Source: Chryseobacterium oryzae
GTDB taxonomy: Bacteria > Bacteroidota > Bacteroidia > Flavobacteriales > Weeksellaceae
DNA length: 64,000 nt
Direction of reading: 5' to 3'
Assembly: GCF_022811665.1 (NCBI RefSeq)
Contig: NZ_CP094529.1
Location: 992,001 to 1,056,000, forward strand
Position numbers and translations under genes: made by a program. Shown here in pieces: positions 7,905 to 17,800 of the stretch. Every line of letters starts with the position of its first letter. The first letter of the stretch is position 1. Below the pieces are notes generated by a model. That model saw only the letters and a program-made list of their open reading frames with translations. It was not told where the DNA came from and did not search any database.

Positions 7905-10022
7905 TTAGGACAGAGTGGTGATGAATTCGGGCGACAAAGCAATAACCCCTTCGGTTAAATTTTCAGGATGAGCAGTAAAACCTTTCAGTTTTGAAGTTTT
8001 TCCTTTAATAACCAGATCCATCAACTGTTTTTCTGAAAGCTTTTTTCCGAAAATTTCAAAAGAGATTTTAAAACCACAATTTTTAAAATCGGAACAACCT
8101 ACCGCTGTTTTGCCTTTCATTAAATGATGATTTTGGCATTTAGGGCATTGGGTTTCTTCCCAAGTTTGCTGTTCTTTTTTTACAGCAGGTTCTCGCTTTT
8201 TCTTTTCTTTAGGTTCCGTTTTTTTTTCTTCTAAAGTGATAACTTTGCCTTTACCATCGACTACCTTTTTTGTAAGTTCGGTAACCATTTGGATAAGTTC
8301 GTCTTTAAATTGGTTGGCTTCGTATTCTCCTTTTTCTATTTTGCGGAGTTTAAGTTCCCATTCTCCCGTAAGTTCCGGGCTTTTAAGTAACTCATCCTCA
8401 ATAGTATCAATTAGCTGTATTCCTGTAGGTGTTGCAATGAGAATTTTTCTTTTTTTCTCAATATATTTCCTTTTAAAAAGAGTTTCGATAATATTGGCAC
8501 GGGTAGAAGGTCTTCCTATTCCGTTATTTTTCATCATTTCACGAAGTTCTTCATCATCCACTTGCTTTCCTGCGGTTTCCATGGCTCTTAGAAGGGTGGC
8601 TTCTGTATAAGGTTTTGGTGGAGATGTTTTTCCCTGATGAATGATAGGATCATGCGGTCCTGTTTCTCCTGCTACAAATTCTGGGATGGTCTGTTCTTCT
8701 TCCTTATCTTTTTCTGATGTTTCTTCTTTTGGTTCTTTTGCGTAAACTGCTCTCCAACCCGGTTCCAGAATTTGTTTTCCGCTGGTTTTAAAAGGTATAG
8801 TTCCTACTTTTGCCTCTACAAGAGTATTAGATATTTTACATTCAGGATAAAAAACCGAAATAAATCTTTTGGCAATTAAATCATAAATCAGTTTTTCTTC
8901 TCTGCTTAAATTCTGTGAAGGCGGTATTTCGGTAGGAATAATCGCATGGTGATCGGTAACTTTAGTATCGTCAAAAACCGCTTTAGACTTAGGAATAGGA
9001 GCTTGAAGCAAAGGAGCTATCAGTTCCTGATAAAATTTCATGTTCCTTAGAATTCCTTCTATTTTAGGATATAGACTTTCAGATAAATAAGTGGTATCTA
9101 CACGGGGATAAGTAACGTGTTTCTTTTCGTAAAGGCTTTGGATATAATTTAAAGTATTTTCTGCAGAATATCCGTATTTTTTGTTGGCTTCTACTTGAAG
9201 TCCCGTCAAATCGAAAAGTCGGGGATTTTTTTCTTTTCCTTCTTTAATTTCGAACGAAACAATCTCAAAAGGATTTTGTTTTAAATATTCCAGTCCTTTT
9301 TCTGCACGATCTAAACTTTTCAGTCTGTCTATTGCGGCGTTAAAAATAACTTCACGGTATTTGGTTTTGAGTTCCCAATATTCCTCAGTAGTAAAAGCAT
9401 CAATTTCTTTCTGACGCTGAACTAGCATTGCAAGAGTAGGGGTCTGAACTCTTCCAATAGAAAGTACAGCTTTGTTTCCACCAAATTTTTTAGTGAAAAG
9501 ACGTGTTGCATTTATTCCCAAAAGCCAATCTCCAATAGCCCTTGCATTTCCTGCAAGATATAGATTTTTATAATCTTCGGCGGGTTTTAAACTGGCAAAT
9601 CCTTCTTTTATAGCTTCTTCCGTAAGAGAAGAAATCCATAATCTTTTTATCGGTTTGTTGCATTTCGATTTCTGTAAAACCCATCTTTGGATGAGTTCTC
9701 CTTCTTGTCCGGCATCCCCGCAATTAATAACTTCATCACATTCTGCAACTAATTTTTCGATTACTTTAAATTGGTTTTCTACGCCTTTATTGGAAATAAG
9801 CTTAATTCCGAAATTGTTAGGAATGATGGGGAGCAGAAAAAGATTCCAAGATTTGTATTGCGGCCCATAGTCGTGCGGTTCTTTCAAGGTACAGAGATGC
9901 CCGAAAGTCCATGTAACACAATATCCGTTTCCTTCCATGTATCCCTGTTTAGGCATGGTAGCTCCTAAAACTTTGGCAATATCTTTGGCAACGCTGGGTT
10001 TTTCGGCAATACAAAGTTTCAT
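7905..10022 (-). CDS. topB: DNA topoisomerase III (type IA)
   Basis: A 705-residue type IA topoisomerase that relaxes and decatenates DNA through a tyrosyl-5'-phosphate intermediate. The toprim domain opens with KLCIAEKPSVAKDIA (Glu 7). The acidic triad region reads NCGDAGQEGELIQRW, giving Asp 103 and Glu 107 but Gly at 105 where E. coli TopB has Asp. SIGRVQTPTLAML lies near 189-201, and the catalytic tyrosine is Y305 in TYPRVDTTYL. GIGRPSTRANIIETL is present near 510. Residues about 600-640 are Lys/Glu-rich, then a Cys-rich zinc-finger-like C-terminus (CPKCQ...CSDFKNCGF) follows. Length and context suggest the chromosomal housekeeping copy rather than one on a conjugative element. Confidence 0.95.
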   Translation of the reverse strand: MKLCIAEKPSVAKDIAKVLGATMPKQGYMEGNGYCVTWTFGHLCTLKEPHDYGPQYKSWNLFLLPIIPNNFGIKLISNKGVENQFKVIEKLVAECDEVINCGDAGQEGELIQRWVLQKSKCNKPIKRLWISSLTEEAIKEGFASLKPAEDYKNLYLAGNARAIGDWLLGINATRLFTKKFGGNKAVLSIGRVQTPTLAMLVQRQKEIDAFTTEEYWELKTKYREVIFNAAIDRLKSLDRAEKGLEYLKQNPFEIVSFEIKEGKEKNPRLFDLTGLQVEANKKYGYSAENTLNYIQSLYEKKHVTYPRVDTTYLSESLYPKIEGILRNMKFYQELIAPLLQAPIPKSKAVFDDTKVTDHHAIIPTEIPPSQNLSREEKLIYDLIAKRFISVFYPECKISNTLVEAKVGTIPFKTSGKQILEPGWRAVYAKEPKEETSEKDKEEEQTIPEFVAGETGPHDPIIHQGKTSPPKPYTEATLLRAMETAGKQVDDEELREMMKNNGIGRPSTRANIIETLFKRKYIEKKRKILIATPTGIQLIDTIEDELLKSPELTGEWELKLRKIEKGEYEANQFKDELIQMVTELTKKVVDGKGKVITLEEKKTEPKEKKKREPAVKKEQQTWEETQCPKCQNHHLMKGKTAVGCSDFKNCGFKISFEIFGKKLSEKQLMDLVIKGKTSKLKGFTAHPENLTEGVIALSPEFITTLS

Positions 10023-10153
10023 GAATAATGAGATTATTGGAAGGGCTGCAAAATTCGGGATTTTTTTTGAATTTGAATATCCTTTTTAGATTTTTATATA
10101 GTTAAAAAAGAAGTTAATCAGATTTAGAAATACCTCTTCAAATACTTAAATTT

Positions 10154-10184
10154 TTTGTCTTTTAAACTATTTAATTTATTTTTG
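10154..10184 (+). promoter_or_regulatory. Consensus promoter of the secreted 231-residue protein gene
   Basis: TTTG at 10154-10157, a 19-base spacer and TATTTTTG at 10177-10184 form an exact Bacteroidetes -33/-7 promoter. The ATG follows 15 bases after the -7 box, so the leader would be short. Confidence 0.75.
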
Positions 10185-10199
10185 CCTAAACTATAAATA

Positions 10200-10895
10200 A
10201 TGAAAAAAACAAGATTTCTATTCGTTGCCATCATCACGTTGGCTTTTCAGTTAGTAAGTGCTCAGAAAGAAGCAAAACCCGCAAGAGAGGTTTTCGATCT
10301 CTATTTTAATTCTTGGGTTAAAAATGATGCAACAGCACAAAAAGCACTTAACGATTACCAAAGACCCACTGTTGAGGGACAAGATATGTATCAGTTCGAT
10401 CCCAGCCTAATGTCTGAAAATGATAACGCTATGGTTGATAATTTTTTGTCTATGTTTTCTAAAGCCACTGCATCTGCCAATAAAGCTGAAACAAAAGCTT
10501 ATTTTGATGCAATGCTGCATAATTTCAGAAATCCAGTGTACAAATTGAAATCTGTAAAGATGGTGGATAATGAATACGTCGAAAACCAAAAAATTGCTCA
10601 CTATGTTTATGATGTAACTTTCAAAGTTCCGGAGCAATTAAATGATGAAGAAAAAAAACAGTTCGATTTTAAAAATCCAAAAACCGTTAAACCAGAATTA
10701 TTAAAGAAGCTTTTGGTAACAATGACTGATAAACTAAAAAATGCTTCCCGTACGATTACTACAGAACAAGAGTTTGATCTTTATGCAGGTGAACAAGATG
10801 GTAAAACCTATTATTACAATGGAGATCCGTCCGCATTGGTAACGAATCTTACAGACTTTTATTTCGACAATGTTAATATCTCAGGACAGCAATAG
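10200..10895 (+). CDS. Secreted protein of unknown function (231 residues)
   Basis: Not recognised beyond its general type. A clear signal peptide (residues 1-21, ending VSAQ) precedes a soluble domain with no further hydrophobic segments. The mature part has a mixed alpha/beta look: KPAREVFDLYFNSWVKND (about 26-43), a helical region with many Ala/Lys, and a strand-rich end (TYYYNGDPSALVTNLTDFYFDN). There is no cysteine pair or catalytic signature that I can identify. A strong promoter upstream and a terminator immediately downstream mark it as a monocistronic, probably well-expressed gene. Periplasmic or secreted location is inferred from the signal peptide alone. Confidence 0.75.
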   Translation: MKKTRFLFVAIITLAFQLVSAQKEAKPAREVFDLYFNSWVKNDATAQKALNDYQRPTVEGQDMYQFDPSLMSENDNAMVDNFLSMFSKATASANKAETKAYFDAMLHNFRNPVYKLKSVKMVDNEYVENQKIAHYVYDVTFKVPEQLNDEEKKQFDFKNPKTVKPELLKKLLVTMTDKLKNASRTITTEQEFDLYAGEQDGKTYYYNGDPSALVTNLTDFYFDNVNISGQQ

Positions 10896-10921
10896 TTATT
10901 TCTTCATGAAGTTACTAAGAT

Positions 10922-10958
10922 AAAAAAAGCCTTGTACAATTTTGTGCAAGGCTTTTTT
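10922..10958. terminator. Bidirectional intrinsic terminator
   Basis: GCCTTGTAC and GTGCAAGGC pair (one G-T wobble) around a short AATTTT loop, flanked by A7 and T6. It serves the plus-strand secreted protein gene and the converging lipB gene. Confidence 0.85.
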
Positions 10959-10964
10959 ATTATT

Positions 10965-11702
10965 TTAAATTGCTTTTTTATCCGTTAGTTCGGCTTCAAA
11001 AACATCGGTAAAATGTTTTTTAATTTTAGTTTTAATGCTTTCCATTTCTTCAGCACTAAGCTCTCTTTCCAATTCTCTTTTTAGAGAAGTTACCTGTTTA
11101 TCTTTAATTCCACAAGGGATAATGTATTCGAAGTAACGCATATCTGTATTTACATTCAGGGCAAAACCATGTAATGTTACCCAACGGGAAGCTTTTACCC
11201 CCATTGCACAGATTTTTCTCGCGTAAGGTTTTCCAACATCCAGCCAAACACCGGTTTCTCCTTCGGATCTTTCTCCTTTCAATCCGAATTCTGCGATGGT
11301 ACGAATAATAACTTCTTCCAAATTCCTCATATACTTATGGATGTCTGTGAAGAAATTTTCAAGATCCAGAATAGGGTAGCCTACAATTTGTCCGTATCCG
11401 TGGTAAGTAATATCTCCGCCTCGGTTTACTTTTACAAATGTTGCATCAATTTCCTTTAGTTTATCTATTCCTGCGAGCATATTTTCTTCGTGTCCACTTT
11501 TTCCTAAAGTATAAACATGCGGATGTTCTACCAAAAGAAAATGATTGGGAGTTATGATGTGATCCTCTTCAGGAAGATCGCGGTTTTTTATTTTAAGATC
11601 GATAATATTTTTCATCAGCGACTCCTGATAATCCCAGGATGACTGATATTCTCTTGTTCCTAAATCTTCAAATTCTACTATTTTATTTTGATGTGTGTTC
11701 AT
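10965..11702 (-). CDS. lipB: Octanoyl-[acyl-carrier protein]:protein octanoyltransferase
   Basis: A 245-residue LipB that moves an octanoyl group from acyl carrier protein to the lipoyl domains of 2-oxoacid dehydrogenases and GcvH. Family signatures are complete: FLLVEHPHVYTLGKSG (about 52-67), RGGDITYHGYGQIVGYPI with the RGG...HG motif (about 94-111), and CAMGVKASRWVTLHGFALN (about 163-181). The catalytic Cys-Lys pair falls in IPCGIKDKQVTSL and the preceding lysine of the KAS stretch. The ATG at 11702 fits. gcvT elsewhere in the window uses the same lipoylated H-protein pathway. It runs alone on the minus strand. Confidence 0.95.
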   Translation of the reverse strand: MNTHQNKIVEFEDLGTREYQSSWDYQESLMKNIIDLKIKNRDLPEEDHIITPNHFLLVEHPHVYTLGKSGHEENMLAGIDKLKEIDATFVKVNRGGDITYHGYGQIVGYPILDLENFFTDIHKYMRNLEEVIIRTIAEFGLKGERSEGETGVWLDVGKPYARKICAMGVKASRWVTLHGFALNVNTDMRYFEYIIPCGIKDKQVTSLKRELERELSAEEMESIKTKIKKHFTDVFEAELTDKKAI

Positions 11703-11824
11703 AAGCGATTTCGATAGTACAAATTTAGCGTTTTTTAACCGTTCTTAAATTCATTAATATCATTAAGTAGTATTTATCTAAAGTGTAGATTCTCAAATGT
11801 ATAATTCATAAATATTTTGATGAA

Positions 11825-12394
11825 TCAATCTAAAAGAAAATTACGGATGATGGTTTTTCCCTGTGGAGTCAGGATGCTTTCCGGGTGAAACTGTACCCCA
11901 AAAACAGGATATTCTCTATGCTGAAGTGCCATAATCATCCCATTTTCGTCATCGGCAGTTATTTCCAGCTCTTGGGGGAAATTTTCTCGGTTTACTACCC
12001 AACTGTGATATCTTCCGGCTTCAAATTTATCAGGGATATTTCTGAAAAGTTGAGAATCTTTCTTTAAAATATGGGTAGGAGTAGAGACACCGTGAAAAAT
12101 TTGGCTAAGGTTCATTAAACTTCCACCAAATGCTTCAGCAATTGCCTGTTGACCTAAGCAAACCCCTAAAATACTTTTTTTAGAAGCATATTTTTTTATC
12201 AGTTCCAGCAAAATTCCGGCTTCGGAGGGGATTCCGGGACCGGGAGAAAGAATGATTTTATCAAATTCCTCAATTTCCGGGAGTTGTATGGAGTCATTTT
12301 TGGCAACCGTAACAGTTTTACCCACAATCTGTTCCACCATCTGAACAAGATTATAGGTAAAGCTGTCGTAATTGTCTAGAACTAAAATTTTCAT
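11825..12394 (-). CDS. Aminodeoxychorismate/anthranilate synthase glutamine amidotransferase subunit
   Basis: A 189-residue class I glutamine amidotransferase supplying ammonia to chorismate-using enzymes (anthranilate or 4-amino-4-deoxychorismate synthesis). The start MKILVLDNYDSFTYNL is diagnostic. The nucleophile Cys 79 sits in ILGVCLGQQAIAEAFGG, and the His 170/Glu 172 pair is in GVQFHPES. Standard length for TrpG/PabA. No trpE or pabB is adjacent, which favours a stand-alone pabA or shared amphibolic role, but the two cannot be separated by sequence alone. Located downstream of the metal-efflux genes and upstream of lipB on the same strand. Confidence 0.9.
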   Translation of the reverse strand: MKILVLDNYDSFTYNLVQMVEQIVGKTVTVAKNDSIQLPEIEEFDKIILSPGPGIPSEAGILLELIKKYASKKSILGVCLGQQAIAEAFGGSLMNLSQIFHGVSTPTHILKKDSQLFRNIPDKFEAGRYHSWVVNRENFPQELEITADDENGMIMALQHREYPVFGVQFHPESILTPQGKTIIRNFLLD

Positions 12395-12456
12395 CGTTCA
12401 ATTTGGATGCGAATTTATAAAATAGCAATCAATTTTTTATATACTATTTTGCAACG

Positions 12457-13584
12457 TTATTCTTCTACATTTTTCAGTCCCATCAAAAGGTTATAGGCAC
12501 CTTTCGTAACAAATTTTTGGTTCATTAGATTAGGATTTAGCATAAAAATTTCTGTTCTTCCATTTTCAGAATTACCAATTTTCACCTCTGTCATTTTGTA
12601 AGTTTTTGGCTTAATCTGTTGGAAAATATATTGTTTGCTTTCCCAGGTAATAACTGCATCATCAGGAACGGTATTGCCAGTTTCACTATGGGTTTCTATT
12701 TCTGCATTCATGTACGTTCCGGGGATTAGATTTTTATCATAATCTATAAAATGACAATGTATGATAACGCTTCTGTCCGGCTGAAAATCTTTACCGATTA
12801 GAATAATTTTAGCAGCGTATTTCTTGTCGGGATTCTGATTGGTGTAGGCATAAACCATTTGTCCTACAGAAATTTTGTTCAGATCTTTCTCAAAAACCGT
12901 AAGAGCCAAGTGAACATCGTCGGTATTTACGATTTCGAAAAGTTTATCCGTAGGCGAAACATATTGCCCGATTTTCACGTTTACACTGGAAATATAACCC
13001 GAAACCGGCGAAGAAACAGAAATACTTCTTCTGATATTTCCGGCATTTAGATTTTCGGGATTAATGCCCATTGTTCTTAGTTTTTCTGCCATTCCCCGCA
13101 TCATAATATTCTGGTTTTGAGCTTCTGTTTGAGCTTGCTGCATTACTTTATCGGAGGAAGCTTTACTCTTGTTAAGGTCGCTTTGTCTGCTGTAATCTTT
13201 TTTAGCATAGCTCAAATTAGATTTTGCCAAAAGATAATCCTGTTGTAGTTGCACAATTTGTGGATCTTCTAAAATTGCAAGAGTTTGTCCTTTATTTACA
13301 TGCATTCCGGGCATAAATTTGGTGAATTTTACATAGCCTCCGCTTGGTGAAGAAACACTTGCCAGATTCTGTGGAGGTACATCTACCGTTCCGTTGATGG
13401 TAATTTTTGCCGAGATTTCTTCTTTACCTAAAATTCCGGTTTCTATTCCAGCATTTTTCATCTGAGCATCATTTAAAGTAATCTGGTTTTCGGCAGCTAC
13501 AGTTTCGAATTTTTCTTTTTTTACCTCTTCCTTTCCACAAGAAAAGATGAGAAATAGGGTTGATAATAAGAATATATTTTTCAT
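12457..13584 (-). CDS. CzcB/CusB-type periplasmic adaptor of a heavy-metal RND efflux system
   Basis: A 375-residue membrane fusion protein bridging the RND pump and the outer-membrane channel. It is a lipoprotein with lipobox Cys at residue 16 (LIFSCGKEE). A lipoyl/barrel-sandwich half (VSSPSGGYVKFTKFMPGMHV, near 77-96) is followed by a helical hairpin (about 110-165) and the second half-motif SVSSPVSGYISSVNVKIGQYV near 188-208. The beta-barrel and membrane-proximal domains follow. It has no long His-rich N-terminus like that of C. metallidurans CzcB. It is last in the order pump-channel-adaptor, 34 bases after the TolC-like gene, clearly one operon. Confidence 0.9.
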   Translation of the reverse strand: MKNIFLLSTLFLIFSCGKEEVKKEKFETVAAENQITLNDAQMKNAGIETGILGKEEISAKITINGTVDVPPQNLASVSSPSGGYVKFTKFMPGMHVNKGQTLAILEDPQIVQLQQDYLLAKSNLSYAKKDYSRQSDLNKSKASSDKVMQQAQTEAQNQNIMMRGMAEKLRTMGINPENLNAGNIRRSISVSSPVSGYISSVNVKIGQYVSPTDKLFEIVNTDDVHLALTVFEKDLNKISVGQMVYAYTNQNPDKKYAAKIILIGKDFQPDRSVIIHCHFIDYDKNLIPGTYMNAEIETHSETGNTVPDDAVITWESKQYIFQQIKPKTYKMTEVKIGNSENGRTEIFMLNPNLMNQKFVTKGAYNLLMGLKNVEE

Positions 13585-13618
13585 TGTAATCTTAAATTTT
13601 TTTAAAGACAGTTTTATT

Positions 13619-14836
13619 TTATTCAGTTGCTAATGCATTCAGTTCAATAATTTTATCATTCAGATCTTTCAATCTGTCGATGTATTTGTTTTGAATTTCG
13701 AATGACTGATTAACTAAAATTGTCCATTCCAGATAATTAATTTCTCCGTTGTAATATTGGTCATTGGCAGTTTTCAAAATAGTTTCACTGTTCTGAAGTC
13801 CTGTTTTTTGATAGTAAGCGATTTCTGTATTGATTTTTTGATATTGTCCGAAAGTTTGTGTATACTGATTTTTAAGATTTATCAAACCGAACTGATAATT
13901 GTTTTCTGCTATTTGCTGATTGACTTTTTGTGCTTCAATCACCGATTTCTGTGCAGAATTGAAAATGGGTACTCCAATCCCAATCATTCCCGAATGAAAT
14001 CTTGCAGAACGTTCGTAGAATTTATTGTCTGCACCATTTCCGTACATGCTCATATTGTTGTAAGCAATGTTGAATGTAGGGCTCAGTTTTGCTTTCTCGG
14101 TTCTCAGTTTTGCATTTTGGATGTTTTTTTCCTGTTCAAGCTGTTTTAGAACAATGGGGTTTCCCTGAAAGTCAGAATTCAATAAGTTAAAATTCAAGCT
14201 GGAATATTTTAACGGTTCATTTTCATAAAGATTTCCGTCATTAATCAGAAAACTCAGCTTTTGAATAGCAATTTCCCGGTCTTTTTCTAAAGCATTCAAC
14301 TGTATTTCTGCCTGACTTCTCAAATTTTCGGCGGTAGCTTTTTCCAATACGTTACTTTCTCCCTTTTTTAGGCGTAAATCTGCTCTTTTGAAATATTGCG
14401 TAAAAATATTTTCAACTTTTTTAAGGAGTTCTCTTTTTTCTGTAAAATAACTCAGTTCATTATAAACCAATGAAATTTCTCTTTTAAGCTGCCATTTTTG
14501 AAGGTCTAAATTAATTACAGAACTTTTCCATTCTTCTAGCAATAAATTTTTCTGTGCATTGTAAAATTTTGGTAGACGGATGCTTTGGCTTACAGAGAAT
14601 TTGTTATCCATGTAAAATGAATTCATCTGTCCTACTTCCGCCGAAATATTTAGCGGATCAATTACTATGGCAGATTTTTTCATTTTTTCCTGATAAGTAA
14701 TTTGCAATGTACCGCTTTTAAGATTCAAATTATTCTTGAAAGCCTTATCTATAGCAGTTTCTAATGATACTGGAGTTTGGCAGACTGCGTTTCCGAAGAT
14801 CAGCAGTATTATTATTTTTAAAAATTTATTGTTCAT
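13619..14836 (-). CDS. TolC-family outer-membrane channel (CzcC/CusC type)
   Basis: A 405-residue TolC-family protein with signal peptide (residues 1-19, ending AVCQ). Two structurally repeated halves are seen: helices around 100-200 (LQKWQLKREISLVYNEL; AENLRSQAEIQLNALEKD) and 285-395. The strand segment GMIGIGVPIFNSAQKSVIEAQK near 282-303 is typical of the second beta-hairpin and helix. Heptad-like Gln/Glu/Asn/Leu-rich helices build the periplasmic tunnel. It sits between the CzcA-like pump gene (47 bases upstream) and the adaptor, so it should be the dedicated outer-membrane exit for that pump. Confidence 0.9.
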   Translation of the reverse strand: MNNKFLKIIILLIFGNAVCQTPVSLETAIDKAFKNNLNLKSGTLQITYQEKMKKSAIVIDPLNISAEVGQMNSFYMDNKFSVSQSIRLPKFYNAQKNLLLEEWKSSVINLDLQKWQLKREISLVYNELSYFTEKRELLKKVENIFTQYFKRADLRLKKGESNVLEKATAENLRSQAEIQLNALEKDREIAIQKLSFLINDGNLYENEPLKYSSLNFNLLNSDFQGNPIVLKQLEQEKNIQNAKLRTEKAKLSPTFNIAYNNMSMYGNGADNKFYERSARFHSGMIGIGVPIFNSAQKSVIEAQKVNQQIAENNYQFGLINLKNQYTQTFGQYQKINTEIAYYQKTGLQNSETILKTANDQYYNGEINYLEWTILVNQSFEIQNKYIDRLKDLNDKIIELNALATE

Positions 14837-14883
14837 ATTTTAGGTTTTGCTCAAGGCAAAATGTTTTAATTAAGGTTGGAATT

Positions 14884-17800
14884 TTAAATTTTTGGTTCAT
14901 TTGTTTCTGCCAGTTTTCTTTTTTTAGCAGGAAAATATCTTTCAAACCAAATGTACATTATGGGTAAAAGGTACAAGGTGAGGAAAGTTGCCAAGAGAAG
15001 TCCGCCAATTACCACAGTTGCCAAAGGTCTTTGTACTTCTGCACCTTCACCATTGCTGAGTGCCATTGGTAAAAAACCGAGAGAAGCAACAAAGGCAGTC
15101 ATTAAAACAGGTCTTAGTCTGGTTTTTCCACCAATTTTTACAACATCGTTCAAATCCGAATGTTTTTCTTTTTGGCGGTTAAATTCTGCAATCAGAACTA
15201 TTCCGTTAAGCACTGCTACACCGAAAAGAGCAATAAAACCAACTCCGGCAGAAATACTGAAATTCATATCTCTTAACCAAAGAGAAAATATTCCTCCGAT
15301 TGCCGAAAGCGGAATGGCAGAAAAAATTAATAAACCGTATTTAATGGATCTGAAAGAAAAATACAACATCAGTAAAATTAAAAGTAAACTAACAGGAACG
15401 GCTATTGCAAGACGGGATTTAGCTTGCTGAAGATTTTCGAATGTTCCACCATATTTAATAGAATAACCCGCAGGAAGTTTCAGTTCTTTTTCAACACCTT
15501 TCTGTAAATCTTCTACGGTAGACTGTATGTCTCTGTTTTTTACATTAAAGCCTACAATAATTCTCCTTTGTGCATTTTCCCTCTGAATTTGATTGACACT
15601 TTCTTTAAGCTGAACATCTGCAACACTGCTTAATGGTATTTCTATTCCTGTTGAGGTCGGAATGAGAAGATTATTAACATCTTCAACATTTTTTCTTTGA
15701 TTTCCGTCTAGCCGAACTACCAAATCAAACTTTTTTTCGCCTTCGAAAACAGAACCTGTGGACTGACCAGCAAATGCAGTATTTACAATATTATTAACAT
15801 CATTTACGCTTAAACCAAACTGAGACATTGCTTCTCTTTTGTAAGAAATAACAATTTGAGGCAATCCGGAGATAGGTTCTACATAAATATTTTGTGCTCC
15901 GTTGATTTTTTTAGATATTGCTCCCAATTTTTCTGCATATATCTTTAACGTATCCAGATTTTCTCCGAAAATTTTGCAGACAACATCTTGTCTTGCTCCT
16001 GTCATAAGCTCATTGAAACGCATTGCCACAGGATATTGAAAAGAGTAGGTTACCCCAAGCATATTTTTCTTGAGTTCTGCAGACATTTTTTCTGAAAGTT
16101 CATCGTAAGATTTGGCAGAAGTCCATTCGGATCTTGGCTTTAGAATTACCATCATATCGCTTGCATCAATGGGCATAGGATCGGTAGGGATTTCAGAGCT
16201 TCCGGTTTTCCCTACTATTTCTTCAATTTCAGGAAATTTTTTAAGCAAAATCTGTTGAGATTTTAATACTGCTTCCGTGGTTGTTTTCAGATTGCTTCCA
16301 GGTAAAACCCGTGTTTCTACTGCAAAATCTCCTTCCGGAAGACTTGGGATAAATTCTCCGCCTAATCTAGATATTACGAAAATGGCAATAAAAAATATAC
16401 CTACTACACTAAAAAAGATAAGATTAGGAATTCTCAGAATTTTATGAAGACTTGCATGGTAGTATGCTTCTGCTTTTTCCATCATCCGGTCTGAAAAATT
16501 CTTTTTATGACTGCTTTTTTTCGATAAAAACAGAGAACTCATCATCGGTACGTATGTTAAAGAAAGAATAAATGCTCCTAAAAGCGCAAATATAACGGTC
16601 TGAGCCATAGGTTTAAACATCTTTCCTTCAATTCCCTGAAGCGTAAGAATCGGAAGGTAAACAACCAGAATGATGATTTGCCCAAAAACCGCAGAATTCA
16701 TCATTTTACTTGCCGAATTGTAGACTTCATTATCCATAAAAGATTGAGAAAACTTCTTATTATGAATATTTTTAAGATGATGAAGACGGTGTAATACAGC
16801 TTCTACAATAATAACGGCTCCATCCACAATCAATCCGAAATCTAATGCTCCTAAACTCATCAAGTTCCCGGAAACTCCAAAAATATTCATCATGATAATT
16901 GCAAACAGCATAGAAAGCGGGATGATGGAAGCAACTAAAATCCCTGCACGGAAGTTTCCAAGAAATAAAACCAGTACGAATACCACGATTAATGCACCCT
17001 CAATTAAGTTTTTTTCCACAGTACCAATGGCATTGTTAACCATTTTAGTCCGGTCTAAGAATGCATCTATTTTTACTCCTTCAGGTAAAGTTTGCTGTAT
17101 TTCGTCTATTTTGGTTTTTACTTTTTTGATGACGTCGTTAGAATTGGCACCCTTCATCATCATTACCACGGCACCGGCAACTTCACCTTTTCCGTTGTAT
17201 GTCATGGCACCATATCTTATGGCCTTTCCGTATTGTACTTTTGCTAAGTTTTTAATGAGAATAGGGGTTCCGTCTGGTAAATTTTTTACAACAGTATTTT
17301 CGATGTCGGGAATTTTCCCCATTAATCCTTCGGTTCTAATAAATAATACACTTGGTCCTTTCTCGATATATGCACCTCCTGTATTTTGATTGTTCTTTTG
17401 AAGAGCATCAAAAACCTCCGACATGGTTACGCCCATAGATTTTAGCTGAGCAGGATTAATTGCTACTTCATATTGCTTTAAATCTCCACCAAAACTTGCT
17501 ACATCGGCAACACCTTCGGTTCCGAGCAGCTGTCGACGCACTATCCAATCTTGTATGGTTCTCAGCTGCATTGAGTTGTAACGGTGTTCATAGCCAGCTT
17601 TCGGACGGATCGTATACTGGTAAATTTCTCCCAAACCGGTAGAAATAGGAGCCATAAATGGCGTTCCAAGACTTTGTGGAATGTCTTTGGAAACCTGTTG
17701 AAGCCTTTCAGAAACCTGTTGACGGGCTAAGTACAAATCTACATCATCATGAAACACAATGGTAATAACAGATAAACCGAATCTTGAAAAACTTCTCATC

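Noticed and set aside
8236..8610. Plus-strand 124-residue serine-rich open frame
   Set aside because: It is the antisense of topB, whose coding evidence is overwhelming.
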